This document shows, piece after piece, positions 1-9,580 of a DNA stretch of 35,333 bases. The stretch covers positions 1 through 35,333 of the forward strand of contig JAGOSA010000001.1 of the NCBI GenBank assembly GCA_018062505.1, written 5' to 3'. How positions within the stretch are numbered: the stretch's first letter is position 1; every line of letters begins with the position of its first letter. The notes beneath the pieces were generated by a model that saw only the letters and a list, made by a program, of their open reading frames with translations, was not told where the DNA came from and ran no database searches. The position numbers and the translations under genes are program-made. The stretch is from Minisyncoccota bacterium. Lineage in GTDB: Bacteria > Patescibacteriota > Minisyncoccia > Phycocordibacterales > UBA9973.

Positions 1-1405
1 CAACGGTGAGTAATTTTCCTGTATGTGTAGGAATATAAAAATAATTGCCACTGAGTGCAGGCGTTGCCCAAATACCGCCCTTGCTAAATGTTTCTTTCGG
101 AATGTGAATTCCCCAAACATATGGGTCTCCCAACACCGCGCCGGTTTTTTTATCTATGTTTTGTTTGGTTGGATCAAGTTTAATAAATTGTCCAAGCTCG
201 GCCGAGCGAGTTGCTGCTGGTTCTTTGGTGCGTTCTAGCTCAACAGAAACGTAGAGCATTCCTTTTTCATCAACGACCATCGTCGCATCAGCATCGTCCC
301 CTACCCAATAATCAAATACGATCGGCGCGACGCCGTCCTTTACGTCAGAAATATCAAGACCAACAACACGACCACCGGAATTTATAAAATAGACACGATC
401 ACCATAAAAAGTAACCGATGACTCAATACTCACCATATCGTCGCCAATATTTTTAAGGAGTTCATCATTCCAACCTGGCATCTTGAAAACGATCTGTGGA
501 GTGACGGAAACTTTTTTCTCGCCGGAAACATCTTCACGATAACTGCGATTCAATTTTATTACAAAAAACCAACCATTCTCGCCGCCCTCAAAAAGCATGT
601 CGTTAATGACAACTGGATTGCCGTCCCAATCATTGTTCCATTTACCTTTTACTTCGTTTGCATTGAGTGACCAGACTTCGACTGGCGTAGCCGGCGTGCC
701 GTCTTCATTTTTTGTATCGAGTGAAAGAATACGGAGCTTGTTGTCGCGTGAACCAAAATACAGCAATGGAAAACCGTCAGGGTCGAGCGTGACTGAACCT
801 TTGATCAAATCACCAGTTTGAAATGACGGACGAGTTTCTTGGCCAGTTTTGGCATTGAGAAAATGAACCGCGCCATCGTATGCACCAAAAATAACTTCAG
901 TGATCCCATCCGGTCGCTCCCAAACAACAGGCTGCCCTGTCCAGCCAGTGCCGCACCATTGCTTCGTGACGCCTTCGGCTTCAGAGTAGCTACACATTGG
1001 TTTATCGCCATTTAGAGAAGTGCTGTTCGGATAGCGCCAAAGCACTTTCGGATCAGCTGGAAGCGGACCGAGTCCATAAAATGTACGCGTTGGTGAACCA
1101 CGAAACATTGTCAGGCCTTCAACTATTCCCCACTCTTCTCCGGTCGCCGTGAGCGATAAACGAATACCAAGCACTTGGCCGAGCTTGTTGAGGATCGGGG
1201 TAATGAGCGATGTGGAATTAGTTGAAGCATTGGAACCGGTTTGAATGCCGCTGGCATCAATACCATTTCCGGTAAGTGTTTTATGCCAACCGAAATATGT
1301 GCCGAGATTTGTTTTTCGGTCAACAAAAAAAGCGGCCGAGAAGCCGACAACTGCGACAGCCAAAACTATAAGAATGTACCGCAACCAAGCGTACCGTTGA
1401 ACCAT
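1..1405 (-). CDS. Membrane-anchored PQQ-like beta-propeller protein (3' end outside window)
   Basis: The frame is open from an ATG at 1405 to the window edge, so 468 codons are visible and the C-terminus is missing. Residues 9-28 form a single hydrophobic N-terminal segment followed by a long polar part, so the protein is probably anchored in the membrane and faces outward. Propeller-blade motifs of the PQQ/BamB type repeat: FGAYDGAVHFLNAKTG around residues 174-188, then FGSRDNKLRILSLDT around 217-231, and weaker copies later (NSGGRVVGLDIS). The segment near residues 100-125 (FRGSPTRTFYGLGPLP) is the usual lead-in to such propellers. It starts 10 bases after tatD and looks like the last visible gene of that run. 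No PQQ enzyme active site is evident, so a scaffold or binding role is more likely than a dehydrogenase; this is inference. Confidence 0.8.
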   Translation of the reverse strand, partial: MVQRYAWLRYILIVLAVAVVGFSAAFFVDRKTNLGTYFGWHKTLTGNGIDASGIQTGSNASTNSTSLITPILNKLGQVLGIRLSLTATGEEWGIVEGLTMFRGSPTRTFYGLGPLPADPKVLWRYPNSTSLNGDKPMCSYSEAEGVTKQWCGTGWTGQPVVWERPDGITEVIFGAYDGAVHFLNAKTGQETRPSFQTGDLIKGSVTLDPDGFPLLYFGSRDNKLRILSLDTKNEDGTPATPVEVWSLNANEVKGKWNNDWDGNPVVINDMLFEGGENGWFFVIKLNRSYREDVSGEKKVSVTPQIVFKMPGWNDELLKNIGDDMVSIESSVTFYGDRVYFINSGGRVVGLDISDVKDGVAPIVFDYWVGDDADATMVVDEKGMLYVSVELERTKEPAATRSAELGQFIKLDPTKQNIDKKTGAVLGDPYVWGIHIPKETFSKGGIWATPALSGNYFYIPTHTGKLLTV

Positions 1406-1415
1406 GATGCGGTGA

Positions 1416-2279
1416 TTATAGCAGGATTTTAAAAAATTGCTTGGCGTTGTCGAGAGTAGCCAAACGAACAGTTTCGTGGTCTTCTCCACGGATGGTTGCG
1501 ATCGCACTGACAACTTCTTTTACCATCCACGGTTCAGCGCGAGCGGGTGCAGGTCGGCGATCGCCTTTTGCCATGCCTTCTTTTTTGGCATTTGTTCGGT
1601 ACGGCTCCGGTGCGGCAAACGGAGAATCTGTTTCTGCCATGATCGCAGAAAGCGGAAGTGACTGTATGGTTTCATCATATTCGTGCGTGAAAGTGATAGG
1701 GCCGTCGTATGACATTGTGTGACCGGCAACGTGTGCGCGTTTTGCAATCGCATTGTCACCGACAAAGAAATGGAAGTTTGCGCGAACTTCAGGAAAATTT
1801 GAAAGAATATTGAGCGTGTCTTCATATGCGTCCATACTACTTTTCTCTACACCGTTTTCATCTGAAATAGTTCCCTTACTCGGTCGCGCATGAATCATGA
1901 GCGGCTTATTGACACTGCGCGCAAGTTCAATCTGCTGCAAGAAAAGTTCTTTCTGTTTCTCAAATACGTCAGCACGAGGTGTATGGAAAAAATCGAAGCC
2001 GCACTCACCGATTGCGACTACTTTTTCGTGTTTAGCAAGTTCAAGAAATGCCGCCGGGTCAAAGGCTTCGTCTGTGTCAGTCGGGTGCTGCCCTACGACC
2101 GCCCAAATGTTTGGTGACATTGCAGCGATCTCAATTGCTCGACGCGAGGTCGTCAAATCTGTACCAACACAAAATGTTGCAACACCTTCATCTTCCATTT
2201 TCTTTATTGCAGCCGAAAGATCCGCATCGAATTGCGGCAGGTTGAAATGAGAATGGATGTCGATATATTTTATTTCCAT
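1416..2279 (-). CDS. tatD: TatD-family metal-dependent hydrolase (DNase)
   Basis: This 287-residue protein has the full TatD TIM-barrel signature: HSH at residues 9-11 (the HxH metal ligands), GECGFD with E92, IHAR with H130, H170 in NFHFF, and ETDSP with D218. Family members are cytosolic, metal-dependent 3'-5' exonucleases or related phosphoesterases. The length is normal with a short insert around residues 133-150. It lies 23 bases downstream of metG, a pairing seen in many bacteria where metG and a TatD homologue sit together. There is no Shine-Dalgarno sequence before the ATG. The family call is secure; the exact substrate is not visible. Confidence 0.93.
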   Translation of the reverse strand: MEIKYIDIHSHFNLPQFDADLSAAIKKMEDEGVATFCVGTDLTTSRRAIEIAAMSPNIWAVVGQHPTDTDEAFDPAAFLELAKHEKVVAIGECGFDFFHTPRADVFEKQKELFLQQIELARSVNKPLMIHARPSKGTISDENGVEKSSMDAYEDTLNILSNFPEVRANFHFFVGDNAIAKRAHVAGHTMSYDGPITFTHEYDETIQSLPLSAIMAETDSPFAAPEPYRTNAKKEGMAKGDRRPAPARAEPWMVKEVVSAIATIRGEDHETVRLATLDNAKQFFKILL

Positions 2280-2302
2280 AATGTGAAATGTCTAGAGAAA
2301 TG

Positions 2303-3793
2303 CTACGAAAGACGTTGAAACAATGGCGCCTCCGGCTTCTTGTTCTCGCGGATAAGGCGCTTCAAAAGTTCATTCGTCTTTGGCATGAGAGGATTGAGCA
2401 TGCGGGCAATCGTGTAGAGACGCAAAACGTATTCAGTAATGAGTTCCTTACCTTTTGCTTCATCTGTCTTGATGACTTTAAAAGCTTCAGTTGACTGAAT
2501 ATATTTATCAAGAGACTGCACTTCTTTCCAAACGTAGTCAGCGGCTCCAACGATGTCGAATTGCTCGAGCAAAACAAAGAATTCAGCCGGAATGCTATTT
2601 TCGGGAATCTCTGGAGTCGCTGTTAAATATTTTTCTGAAAGCGTCAAAATACGAGACGACAAATTGCCGAGGCCATTTGCCAAGTTTGCGTTATACCATT
2701 CAAGGCACGCCTCCATTGTCAGATCAGAATCTTCGAAGTTGTTTGTATGGCGAAGCAAAATATAGCGGAGAACATCTGAAGACAAATCGCCAGCAACCGG
2801 TTGGAAAACGCCTATTACATCTTCTGGCGCAATGACATTGCCGATTGATTTCGACATTTTCTGTCCACCAGAATTGATGAAGCCGTTGATGATGATGTGT
2901 TTTGTAGTCGGCAAACCGGCAGCGAGCAGCATTGCTTGCCATGTGAGAGACTGCTGGCGAGTATTGTCTTTGCCACAGTACTGAACTGTGTCACCATTGA
3001 CCCAGAATTTTTCGTATAAGTTTTCGCCACTATTTACGCCGCTTGCCCCGACACCATCCGGCCAACCAAGAGTCGAAATGTAATTCGTCAGCGCATCAAA
3101 CCAAACGTACATGACTTGGGTATCGTCATTTGGAACTGGAACGCCCCATGGCATTTTTTCGCGGCTGCGCGAAATAGAAAAGTCCTGCAAGCCGCGACCA
3201 GCAAAAGCTTTGACTTCATTGTAACGAAAATCAGGAATGACGAGCTCAGGATTTTTTGCGTAACATTCTTCGAGCAGCGGCGCAACTTTCGAAAGCGCAA
3301 AGAAATAGTTTTCTTCATCGATGAGCTCAAGCTCGCGATTTGGATGGAGCGGACAGTGGCCATTGTCGTCGAGCTCAGAATCTGTTTTTTCAAGTTCGCA
3401 GCCGACGCAATACTTTGCGCTGTACTTCCCTTTGTAGATGTAGCCGCGCTCGTCGCAAATTTTCCAAAGTGCCTGCGCTGCTGCTTCGTGGTGAGCATCT
3501 GTTGTACGGATAAAGTGCACGTCGTCAGAAATGCCAAGCAAGCTTGTTAGCCCACGGAATTTTTCTGCATACATATCAACGTAGTCTTTGACGTCCATGC
3601 CAGATTTTTTTGCGCCTTCCCAAAGCTTCATGCCGTGCTCATCTGTTCCTGTATTGAAAAAGACTTCCCTACCGACGAGTTTCTGGTAGCGAGCAATTGC
3701 ATCGGCGCGGATAATTTCCATAGCAAAGCCAACATGAGGATCAGCATTCACGTACGGAAGTGTTGTTGTAATATAAAAAGGTTTAGTGGCCAT
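2303..3793 (-). CDS. metG: Methionyl-tRNA synthetase, short form
   Basis: Class I synthetase that charges tRNA-Met. The N-terminal ATP site reads LPYVNADPHVGFAM (residues 12-25), so the HIGH-type motif is HVGF at 20-23 rather than HLGH. The KMSKS loop is present as GQKMSKSIGN. A zinc knuckle is visible in the connective peptide (CVGCE, then HCPLHP). The anticodon-binding helical domain follows, and the protein stops at 496 residues without the C-terminal EMAP-like tRNA-binding domain present in many longer MetRS. Its start overlaps the end of the upstream permease gene by 11 bases, indicating translational coupling, and tatD follows. Identification is secure. Confidence 0.96.
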   Translation of the reverse strand: MATKPFYITTTLPYVNADPHVGFAMEIIRADAIARYQKLVGREVFFNTGTDEHGMKLWEGAKKSGMDVKDYVDMYAEKFRGLTSLLGISDDVHFIRTTDAHHEAAAQALWKICDERGYIYKGKYSAKYCVGCELEKTDSELDDNGHCPLHPNRELELIDEENYFFALSKVAPLLEECYAKNPELVIPDFRYNEVKAFAGRGLQDFSISRSREKMPWGVPVPNDDTQVMYVWFDALTNYISTLGWPDGVGASGVNSGENLYEKFWVNGDTVQYCGKDNTRQQSLTWQAMLLAAGLPTTKHIIINGFINSGGQKMSKSIGNVIAPEDVIGVFQPVAGDLSSDVLRYILLRHTNNFEDSDLTMEACLEWYNANLANGLGNLSSRILTLSEKYLTATPEIPENSIPAEFFVLLEQFDIVGAADYVWKEVQSLDKYIQSTEAFKVIKTDEAKGKELITEYVLRLYTIARMLNPLMPKTNELLKRLIRENKKPEAPLFQRLS

Positions 3794-4841
3794 CTTCGAA
3801 TGCTACCTTTTTCTTCTCTATGTCGTCAACGTATTCGAGGAGCGCAACAGTGACTGGAATTGCGAGGATAAGCCCCCAGAAACCAGCGAGCTCAAAGCCA
3901 GCCAAAACCGACAATATCACAACGAGTGGCGAAATGCCGACGACGCGCTTCACGACGAGCGGCTGGAAAACGTAGCCTTCGATTTGCTGCACAACAATGT
4001 ATGAGACAAATACAGCAACAGCGAGCTTGAGTCCGCCTTGGACGTAGGCAAAGCCAGTAGCTGGAATCATAGCGAGCGTCACGCCAAAAGGAATGAGTTC
4101 AAAAAGTCCTGTTGCAAGCGCGAGCAGCAAAGCGTACGGAATGCCAAGGAGCGACAAAATGATAAACATCATGATTGCTACGATGACACCGAGAATGAGC
4201 TGGCCCTTGAGCCAGAGTGCAATCTTGTGCTGTGTTCGCTCCCAAAGTCCGATGACATAATTTTCTTGCTTTGGAGGAGTGACGATGCGGAGGAATTTTT
4301 GGATACCGTGCTCTTGAATCGAAAGGTAGAAAGAAATAATGACGATAAGGAGAACGTTGACGAGACCACCGAAGACTGCAATAAGTGCCGAGAAAAATCC
4401 ACCCGAAACACTTTGGGCAAAATTCTGTATCGATGTCGCAAAGTCAGCGAACGATGTTCCCTGCAATGCCGTGACAAAGTTTGAAGCATCGTTGAGGCTG
4501 TCGGCAGTTCCTTGGAAATTGGTATTCGAAATGTAGCTTGAGAGGAAGTTGAGGAGGTGCGATGTTTCAGTAATGAGAAGCGGCACAAATAAGTAGAACA
4601 GGCCGGCAAATCCTAAAATAGTTATTAGGTAGACGAGGACAACAGAAAGCATTCGCCCAATGCCGAGCCGCTTGAAGCGCTTGATGACAGCTTCAGCAAA
4701 TGAAGCAAAAACCACAGCCGTCAAAACGACGAGCACAATGTTGCGCAAGATGAAGAGTGCATAGAGCAAAAGCCCGAACATAATGACTCGGACTATTGTT
4801 CCAGTTGAGATAGCTACAATGCGTTTGTCGCCTTGATCCAT
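3783..4841 (-). CDS. AI-2E family (UPF0118/PerM-like) membrane transporter
   Basis: A polytopic membrane protein of about 352 residues with the usual AI-2E/PerM layout: two hydrophobic helices at the start, a helix, a long amphipathic extracytoplasmic stretch, then a cluster of helices near the C-terminus that contains the family-typical IEGYVFQPLVVKRVVGISPL segment. Members are proposed exporters (autoinducer-2, Na+/H+ or unknown solutes), so the substrate cannot be assigned. The frame can also start at a GTG at 4856; I prefer the ATG at 4841 because neither has a ribosome-binding site. The stop overlaps the metG start. It follows the M16 peptidase gene in the same orientation. Confidence 0.88.
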   Translation of the reverse strand: MDQGDKRIVAISTGTIVRVIMFGLLLYALFILRNIVLVVLTAVVFASFAEAVIKRFKRLGIGRMLSVVLVYLITILGFAGLFYLFVPLLITETSHLLNFLSSYISNTNFQGTADSLNDASNFVTALQGTSFADFATSIQNFAQSVSGGFFSALIAVFGGLVNVLLIVIISFYLSIQEHGIQKFLRIVTPPKQENYVIGLWERTQHKIALWLKGQLILGVIVAIMMFIILSLLGIPYALLLALATGLFELIPFGVTLAMIPATGFAYVQGGLKLAVAVFVSYIVVQQIEGYVFQPLVVKRVVGISPLVVILSVLAGFELAGFWGLILAIPVTVALLEYVDDIEKKKVAFEDGH

Positions 4842-4870
4842 GAGTGCATGGTACACCTTTACGCCGTTGG

Positions 4871-6145
4871 TTACAAATTAATTGCGGGGAGAAAGTCTTC
4901 GAGCGATTTTTCGTCGTCGATCGGACCGACTGCAGCGAGGCGAAAATTCTCAGGCTTGAAAATATGCTTAGCAACGCGGAGAATGTCGTCCTTCGTGACA
5001 GCGTCAATTTTGCGGGCGCGTTCTTCTGGAAGTTCGAGCGGATAGTTGAAGAGGTGCGCGCTGCCGTAGTAGGTCGCAACGTTTTCATTGTCTTCAAAAC
5101 CCATGAGCATGCTCGACTTTCTGTACTTTTTGGCGAGCGCGAGCTCAAGATCGCTGACTGGCTCTGAGGCGATTTTTTGGAATTCAGCAACGATTGCCGG
5201 AAGGACAACAGGAATGCCTTTTGGATCGACGCCTGTTCCGCTGAAGAAAACACCGTAGCCTTCTGAAGCTGCCTGCGACGCAAAAACGTAGTATCCATAG
5301 CCGAGCTCTTCGCGAATTTTCTGGAAAAGGCGCGACGACATCGTGCCGCCAAGAATAGTAGCGAGCGTTCCGGCTGCCATGCGATCTGGGTGTTCGTAGC
5401 CAAAGCTGCGCGCACCGAAAAGCATATGTACTTGCGCAGATGAATCTTTGAGTATTTTAACGCGGCCGTCGTATGTCTCCCCCATCGGTATGATTGGCGC
5501 CGGATCAGCTTTCGGTATGTCATTAAAATATTTCTCTATTTCGGCTACAGCAGATTCATGTTCAATACCACCAGCAACAACAATGACTGTCGAAGCAGGA
5601 GTGTAATTTTTTCTGTGCCAATTGAGCAGGCGCTCGCGCGTCATACCGCGAACTGTTTCTTCGCTGCCGATGACTGGGCGTCCTGCAGGAACATTAGGAA
5701 AAACCAAGCTTTCGAAAAGCTGGTCAACGCGACTGCGCGGCTCATCTTGATACATTCTGATTTCATCGCAGATCACGCCTTTCTCTTTTTGCAGTTCGCT
5801 GTCAGGAAAAATTGAATTGAGGTAAATGTCGGAAAGGATTTCTAGGCTTTCGGCAAATTCTAGCGTTGCAGTCTTGGCGTAAAAGCCAGTGTACTGGTTG
5901 GAAGTGAATGCATTGATGTGTGCGCCGAGCGCATCGAAGTCGCGCACGATCTGGAGAGCGCTCGGGCGCTTTGTTGTTCCCTTGAAGCACATGTGCTCGA
6001 GGAAGTGAGCAATGCCGGCGTCTTCGTCTGTCTCATTGTTTGAGCCGATGCGCTGGAGAATCATCGTCGTTTGCGAAAGCGACTCCGGCATAAATACCGA
6101 AACCAATCGCACGCCGTTTTTAAGTTCGTGTGTGGAGATTTTCAT
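4871..6145 (-). CDS. M16-family zinc metallopeptidase (processing-peptidase-like)
   Basis: The protein has the inverted zinc motif HFLEH at residues 47-51 and the third ligand E128, exactly 76 residues after H51, as in the M16 HxxEHx76E rule, so the catalytic site is intact. The 424-residue length fits a single-chain bacterial M16B protein with two homologous halves; the second half contains the ELGYGYYVFAS segment typical of the inactive domain. No signal peptide is seen, so it is probably cytosolic and degrades or processes peptides. It lies between glyS and the AI-2E-type permease gene, with a 14-29 base gap to the latter depending on its start. Confidence 0.92.
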   Translation of the reverse strand: MKISTHELKNGVRLVSVFMPESLSQTTMILQRIGSNNETDEDAGIAHFLEHMCFKGTTKRPSALQIVRDFDALGAHINAFTSNQYTGFYAKTATLEFAESLEILSDIYLNSIFPDSELQKEKGVICDEIRMYQDEPRSRVDQLFESLVFPNVPAGRPVIGSEETVRGMTRERLLNWHRKNYTPASTVIVVAGGIEHESAVAEIEKYFNDIPKADPAPIIPMGETYDGRVKILKDSSAQVHMLFGARSFGYEHPDRMAAGTLATILGGTMSSRLFQKIREELGYGYYVFASQAASEGYGVFFSGTGVDPKGIPVVLPAIVAEFQKIASEPVSDLELALAKKYRKSSMLMGFEDNENVATYYGSAHLFNYPLELPEERARKIDAVTKDDILRVAKHIFKPENFRLAAVGPIDDEKSLEDFLPAINL

Positions 6146-6174
6146 ATTATTGTGCGAATATTTCGCAGTGTTTC

Positions 6175-6221
6175 GTTGCGCGGCTGCTGCGCGCCACGCG
6201 CAACTTCTGCGTGATTTTTTC
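6175..6221 (-). repeat. GC-rich hairpin in the glyS/M16 gap, next to a second hairpin over the glyS stop
   Basis: Two stem-loops are visible on the transcript. The first is an 8-bp perfect stem, GTTGCGCG at 6197-6204 pairing with CGCGCAAC at 6175-6182. The second is a 6-bp stem, CTGCGT/ACGCAG, that includes the glyS TAA codon. Neither is followed by a T run on the minus strand, so they look like processing or stability elements rather than terminators. Confidence 0.5.
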
Positions 6222-7535
6222 TTACGCAGTTTTTTCTTTGATGAAAGAAATGAGTTCGCTGATCGCTACGCGCTCTTGTGTGCCAGTATCGCGGTGGCGA
6301 ATAGTGATAGTGTCGAGATGCTCAGGATTTTCGCCGAGCGTATCGAAGTCGATGACGATGCAAAACGGCGTGCCTATTTCATCTTGGCGGCGGTAGCGCT
6401 TGCCGATGTTGCCGTTGTCGTCGTATGCAATGTTGCCGAACTCTTTTTTAAGTATAGCAAAAACCAATCGAGCTTTTTCGACGAGTTCAGGCTTATTGCG
6501 AAGGAGCGGAGAAACAGCAGCGAGAACTGGAGCAAGGCTTGGCTTGAACTTGAGGTATGCGCGAGTTTCGCCTCCCATTTCGTCTTCTGTGTAAGCTGAA
6601 AGCAAGATCGCCAAAAATGCGCGATCGACGCCAAACGATGGCTCGATGACGTGAGGCACGATCTTCTCTCCTGTTTCCTCGTCTTGGTAGTCGAGCTTAT
6701 GGTTTGTGAGATCAAAGCTGCCGCGGTATGCGAGGCCAAACAATTCTTTTGTGCCGAATGGATAGTCAAATTCAAAATCAACTGTGCGCTTTGAGTAGTG
6801 AGCAAGATCATCTTCGGGAATATCGATTGCGCGAGTTTTCGCCATGTCGATGCCGACACTTTCAATCCACTCAGTCATCTGTGCTTTCCAATATTCAAAA
6901 TGTTCTTGCCATGTTTCAGGGCGAATGTAGTATTCGATTTCCATCTGCTCGAATTCGCGCGAACGGAAAATGAAGTCGCGAGGCGTGATTTCATTGCGGA
7001 AGGCTTTGCCGATCTGCGCCATACCAAACGGAAGCTTCGGATGGTATGCATCAACTGTATTTTTGAAGTTCACGAAAATACCCTGCGCAGTTTCTGGGCG
7101 GAGGTATGCAGTTGCTGCGCTGTCGTCGACGGCGCCGATCTTTGTCGAGAACATCATATTGAATTGGCGAGATTCGCCGAGAGCTCCGCCGCAGTCAGGA
7201 CACTTCTTTGCATCATCAAGCTGATCTGTGCGGAAACGATGGTGGCACTTTGAGCATTCAGACATCGGATCAGAAAAGCCGCCGACGTGGCCGGATGCTT
7301 CCCAGACTTCACTGCGCATCAAAATCGCTGCACGGATGCCGTACATATCTTCGCGATCTGAAACGAATTTCTTCCACCAAGAGCTTTTGATGTTGTTGAG
7401 AAGCTCCGCGCCAAGATGACCGTAATCCCAAGCGCCAGCGAGGCCGCCATAAATTTCGCTCGACTGAAACACAAAGCCGCGTCGCTTTGCGAGCGAGACG
7501 ATTTTTTCCATTAGATTATTGTTTTCTTCTTTCAT
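6222..7535 (-). CDS. glyS: Glycyl-tRNA synthetase, alpha-dimer type
   Basis: Class II synthetase of the single-chain (alpha2) type. Residues 29-42 hold the YGGLAGAWDYGHLG segment, a zinc ribbon follows with C94, C97, C112 and C115, and motif 2 carries RPETAQG (146-152) and the FRNEITPRDFIFRSREFEQME stretch (179-199). The C-terminal anticodon-binding fold runs to the end. At 437 residues it is close to compact bacterial members. It is downstream of the DUF11-like gene (41-base gap) and upstream of the M16 peptidase; ileS and metG are in the same colinear run. A second ATG lies eight codons in, and the start choice is not settled by a ribosome-binding site. Confidence 0.96.
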   Translation of the reverse strand: MKEENNNLMEKIVSLAKRRGFVFQSSEIYGGLAGAWDYGHLGAELLNNIKSSWWKKFVSDREDMYGIRAAILMRSEVWEASGHVGGFSDPMSECSKCHHRFRTDQLDDAKKCPDCGGALGESRQFNMMFSTKIGAVDDSAATAYLRPETAQGIFVNFKNTVDAYHPKLPFGMAQIGKAFRNEITPRDFIFRSREFEQMEIEYYIRPETWQEHFEYWKAQMTEWIESVGIDMAKTRAIDIPEDDLAHYSKRTVDFEFDYPFGTKELFGLAYRGSFDLTNHKLDYQDEETGEKIVPHVIEPSFGVDRAFLAILLSAYTEDEMGGETRAYLKFKPSLAPVLAAVSPLLRNKPELVEKARLVFAILKKEFGNIAYDDNGNIGKRYRRQDEIGTPFCIVIDFDTLGENPEHLDTITIRHRDTGTQERVAISELISFIKEKTA

Positions 7536-7576
7536 AGTATGTTTGTGCGTAAAATATTTTTAGTGAAATATATTCT

Positions 7577-9562
7577 TTACTGAACGACAACTCCTCCTTT
7601 TGGTGGGAAGTTTGGTTCGTCTGTGATAACCGTAGTTAACTTGAGTGCTGCTTTTCTGATCGAGGCATTAGTGAAAAGATCAGTTGCAGTAAATGTTGCT
7701 TCATTGAGCAAGTTTGGCGTCGTGCCGATTTGAGAAGTTGATGGCTTGATCTTTACTTGGAAGTCGACGACTTTTGCCGATCCGACAAATCCTGCCCCGC
7801 GAGAAACGTTGCCGACATTCCAGACAACTTCGCGCGTCGTATCATTGTACGTCAGATCTTCGCCAGAAGCTGAATCTTTTTTAACAAATGAAACGTTGAC
7901 CGGCAGTGTAGCGCGTACTTCCCCGCGCGATGTCTTATTGCTCGTATTCGTCACTCGCCATTCGAGAGTATAAGTCGTTTCAGCTCCGGCTTTTGGAGGA
8001 ACTGGCCCTGAATTTGTGATTGGACCTGTCGAGTATAGCGTTCTGCCGGAAAGTTGCAAATCAGTATTTACTTTGAAATTTTTCTTTTCTGAGCTTGTCA
8101 CTTCCTTGATTGCAACACCTTCGCTTGGCTGGCTACCCTTTACGCTGAGCTCAATAGTAATTGTCGGATCTGGAATGACGCTATTTGAGCCGTTGAGGAG
8201 CGACAAGGATGCAAATTCCAAATCAAGTGTACCGTACTCACCTGGTTGTACGGTTGCAAAAGTAGAGTCTGTATTCTTGTCCCAAACGATAGAGTTTGTA
8301 TTTGAATCGTAAAAGCCGCCCGAGCTGATAGACGAAACATTAAGCGCATTGCCTGAAAACTTTGCGCGGATTTCTAGATTGTTGACTGGCGTCGGCAAAT
8401 TGTTGGACCACTGGATTGTGGCATCAACTCTGTCCGCAGAATCAATCGTAAAGCTATCGTCGTTTTTGCCATTGAGAGTAAGTCGCGCATCGATAAATGG
8501 TTTTGCAAGCAAAACTTCTTGAACGAGAGTATTGTAGACGACGGCAACACGAGCTTCGTCAGCAGTATCGCGCTCTCCAGCAGAAACTCGAAAAGCTTTT
8601 TTGTCGCCGTTGATACCGATAAGCTTGCCAGTAATAGCAATGATGTTTTCTGAGCCAACTTCAGTTTTAGGAAGCGTAAAGACATTGTTGTTGAGAATTG
8701 GCGACGGAGACGCGTCTTTAAACTGAAATCCAGGTGGGTATTCTACGCGAACGATTGTATTTTTGCTGAGATGCGTTGAAGACACGACTGCTTTTACATT
8801 GAATGTATAGTCTTGGTTTGAGACAGCTTCAATTGGCGACTCAATAGAGAGGACGAGTGGCGCAGTGTTGATCTGAATTGTATAGGTTTCTTCTTTGGTG
8901 AATGTCGCAATCGATCCGCGGACTGTATATTCGAGCCGAGCGCGAATGTTTTTTGTTGTTCCCTGCTCGCCGTAGAGCACAACCGAAATGTGTTCGCTAA
9001 TCTCTTCTCCGGGAGCAATGGATTTGAGGGTTACGCGCTTGCGCTCATAGTTTGATGCGTCTTCTGTATTTGAGCCGCGAGGATATTCGATAATAAGCTC
9101 AGCCGAATCAATAGAAACAGAATTTTCGTTTTTGACTGTAATATCGATTGGCAATTCTTCGCCGCCCGCCGTGTAAGCATTGCCGGTGATTGAGATCTTT
9201 ACCCTTTCTGTCGAAACGGTATTGCCGCCAGCATAGAGCATGACGAAGGCGTAGATCACGCCGAGCACTAAAAATAGCACAGCACCGATAAAGAACTTCT
9301 TAAATAAAGATGAAGGTGCCCTAAAATTAATCATAGGTTTTTTTGAACTAGCTGCAGGCTCATTCCACGTGTCGCTCACGCCGAATGACTGTTGGGTAAA
9401 CGTATTGTCTTTTGGCTTTTTGATCAGGGACTCATTGCGAGAAAAAAGCTTCCGCTTGAGTGATTCAAGGCGGCTGTTTCGGTCAGGATTTTGGGCTGGA
9501 TTTTGGCCAGAGTTTTGGTTGTAATTTTTGTTCGGATCTCGTATATCGTCCATAACAATCAT
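7577..9562 (-). CDS. Single-pass surface protein with DUF11/Ig-like repeats
   Basis: The 661-residue protein begins with a polar, Asn/Gln-rich cytosolic tail (1-85), has one strong transmembrane helix at about 90-112, and then a long extracytoplasmic part built of beta-sandwich-like units. Phrases such as VDATIQWSNNLPTPVNNLEI and YTLEWRVTNTSNKTSRGEV match the conserved-repeat (DUF11/CARDB) style of cell-surface proteins. There are no catalytic motifs or sorting signals that I can see. It sits between recO and glyS. An envelope or adhesion role is inference from topology. The start could be M1 or M4; neither has a ribosome-binding site. Confidence 0.78.
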   Translation of the reverse strand: MIVMDDIRDPNKNYNQNSGQNPAQNPDRNSRLESLKRKLFSRNESLIKKPKDNTFTQQSFGVSDTWNEPAASSKKPMINFRAPSSLFKKFFIGAVLFLVLGVIYAFVMLYAGGNTVSTERVKISITGNAYTAGGEELPIDITVKNENSVSIDSAELIIEYPRGSNTEDASNYERKRVTLKSIAPGEEISEHISVVLYGEQGTTKNIRARLEYTVRGSIATFTKEETYTIQINTAPLVLSIESPIEAVSNQDYTFNVKAVVSSTHLSKNTIVRVEYPPGFQFKDASPSPILNNNVFTLPKTEVGSENIIAITGKLIGINGDKKAFRVSAGERDTADEARVAVVYNTLVQEVLLAKPFIDARLTLNGKNDDSFTIDSADRVDATIQWSNNLPTPVNNLEIRAKFSGNALNVSSISSGGFYDSNTNSIVWDKNTDSTFATVQPGEYGTLDLEFASLSLLNGSNSVIPDPTITIELSVKGSQPSEGVAIKEVTSSEKKNFKVNTDLQLSGRTLYSTGPITNSGPVPPKAGAETTYTLEWRVTNTSNKTSRGEVRATLPVNVSFVKKDSASGEDLTYNDTTREVVWNVGNVSRGAGFVGSAKVVDFQVKIKPSTSQIGTTPNLLNEATFTATDLFTNASIRKAALKLTTVITDEPNFPPKGGVVVQ

Positions 9563-9580
9563 TTTACCATTAAAAATGGC

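Noticed and set aside
3088-3550. Open frames on both strands of about 145 codons
   Set aside because: They are shadows of metG, which is continuous and motif-complete across this region.
4693-5523. Open frame of 276 codons on the minus strand
   Set aside because: It overlaps the M16 and AI-2E genes in another frame, has Ser/Arg-rich low-complexity composition and no family features.
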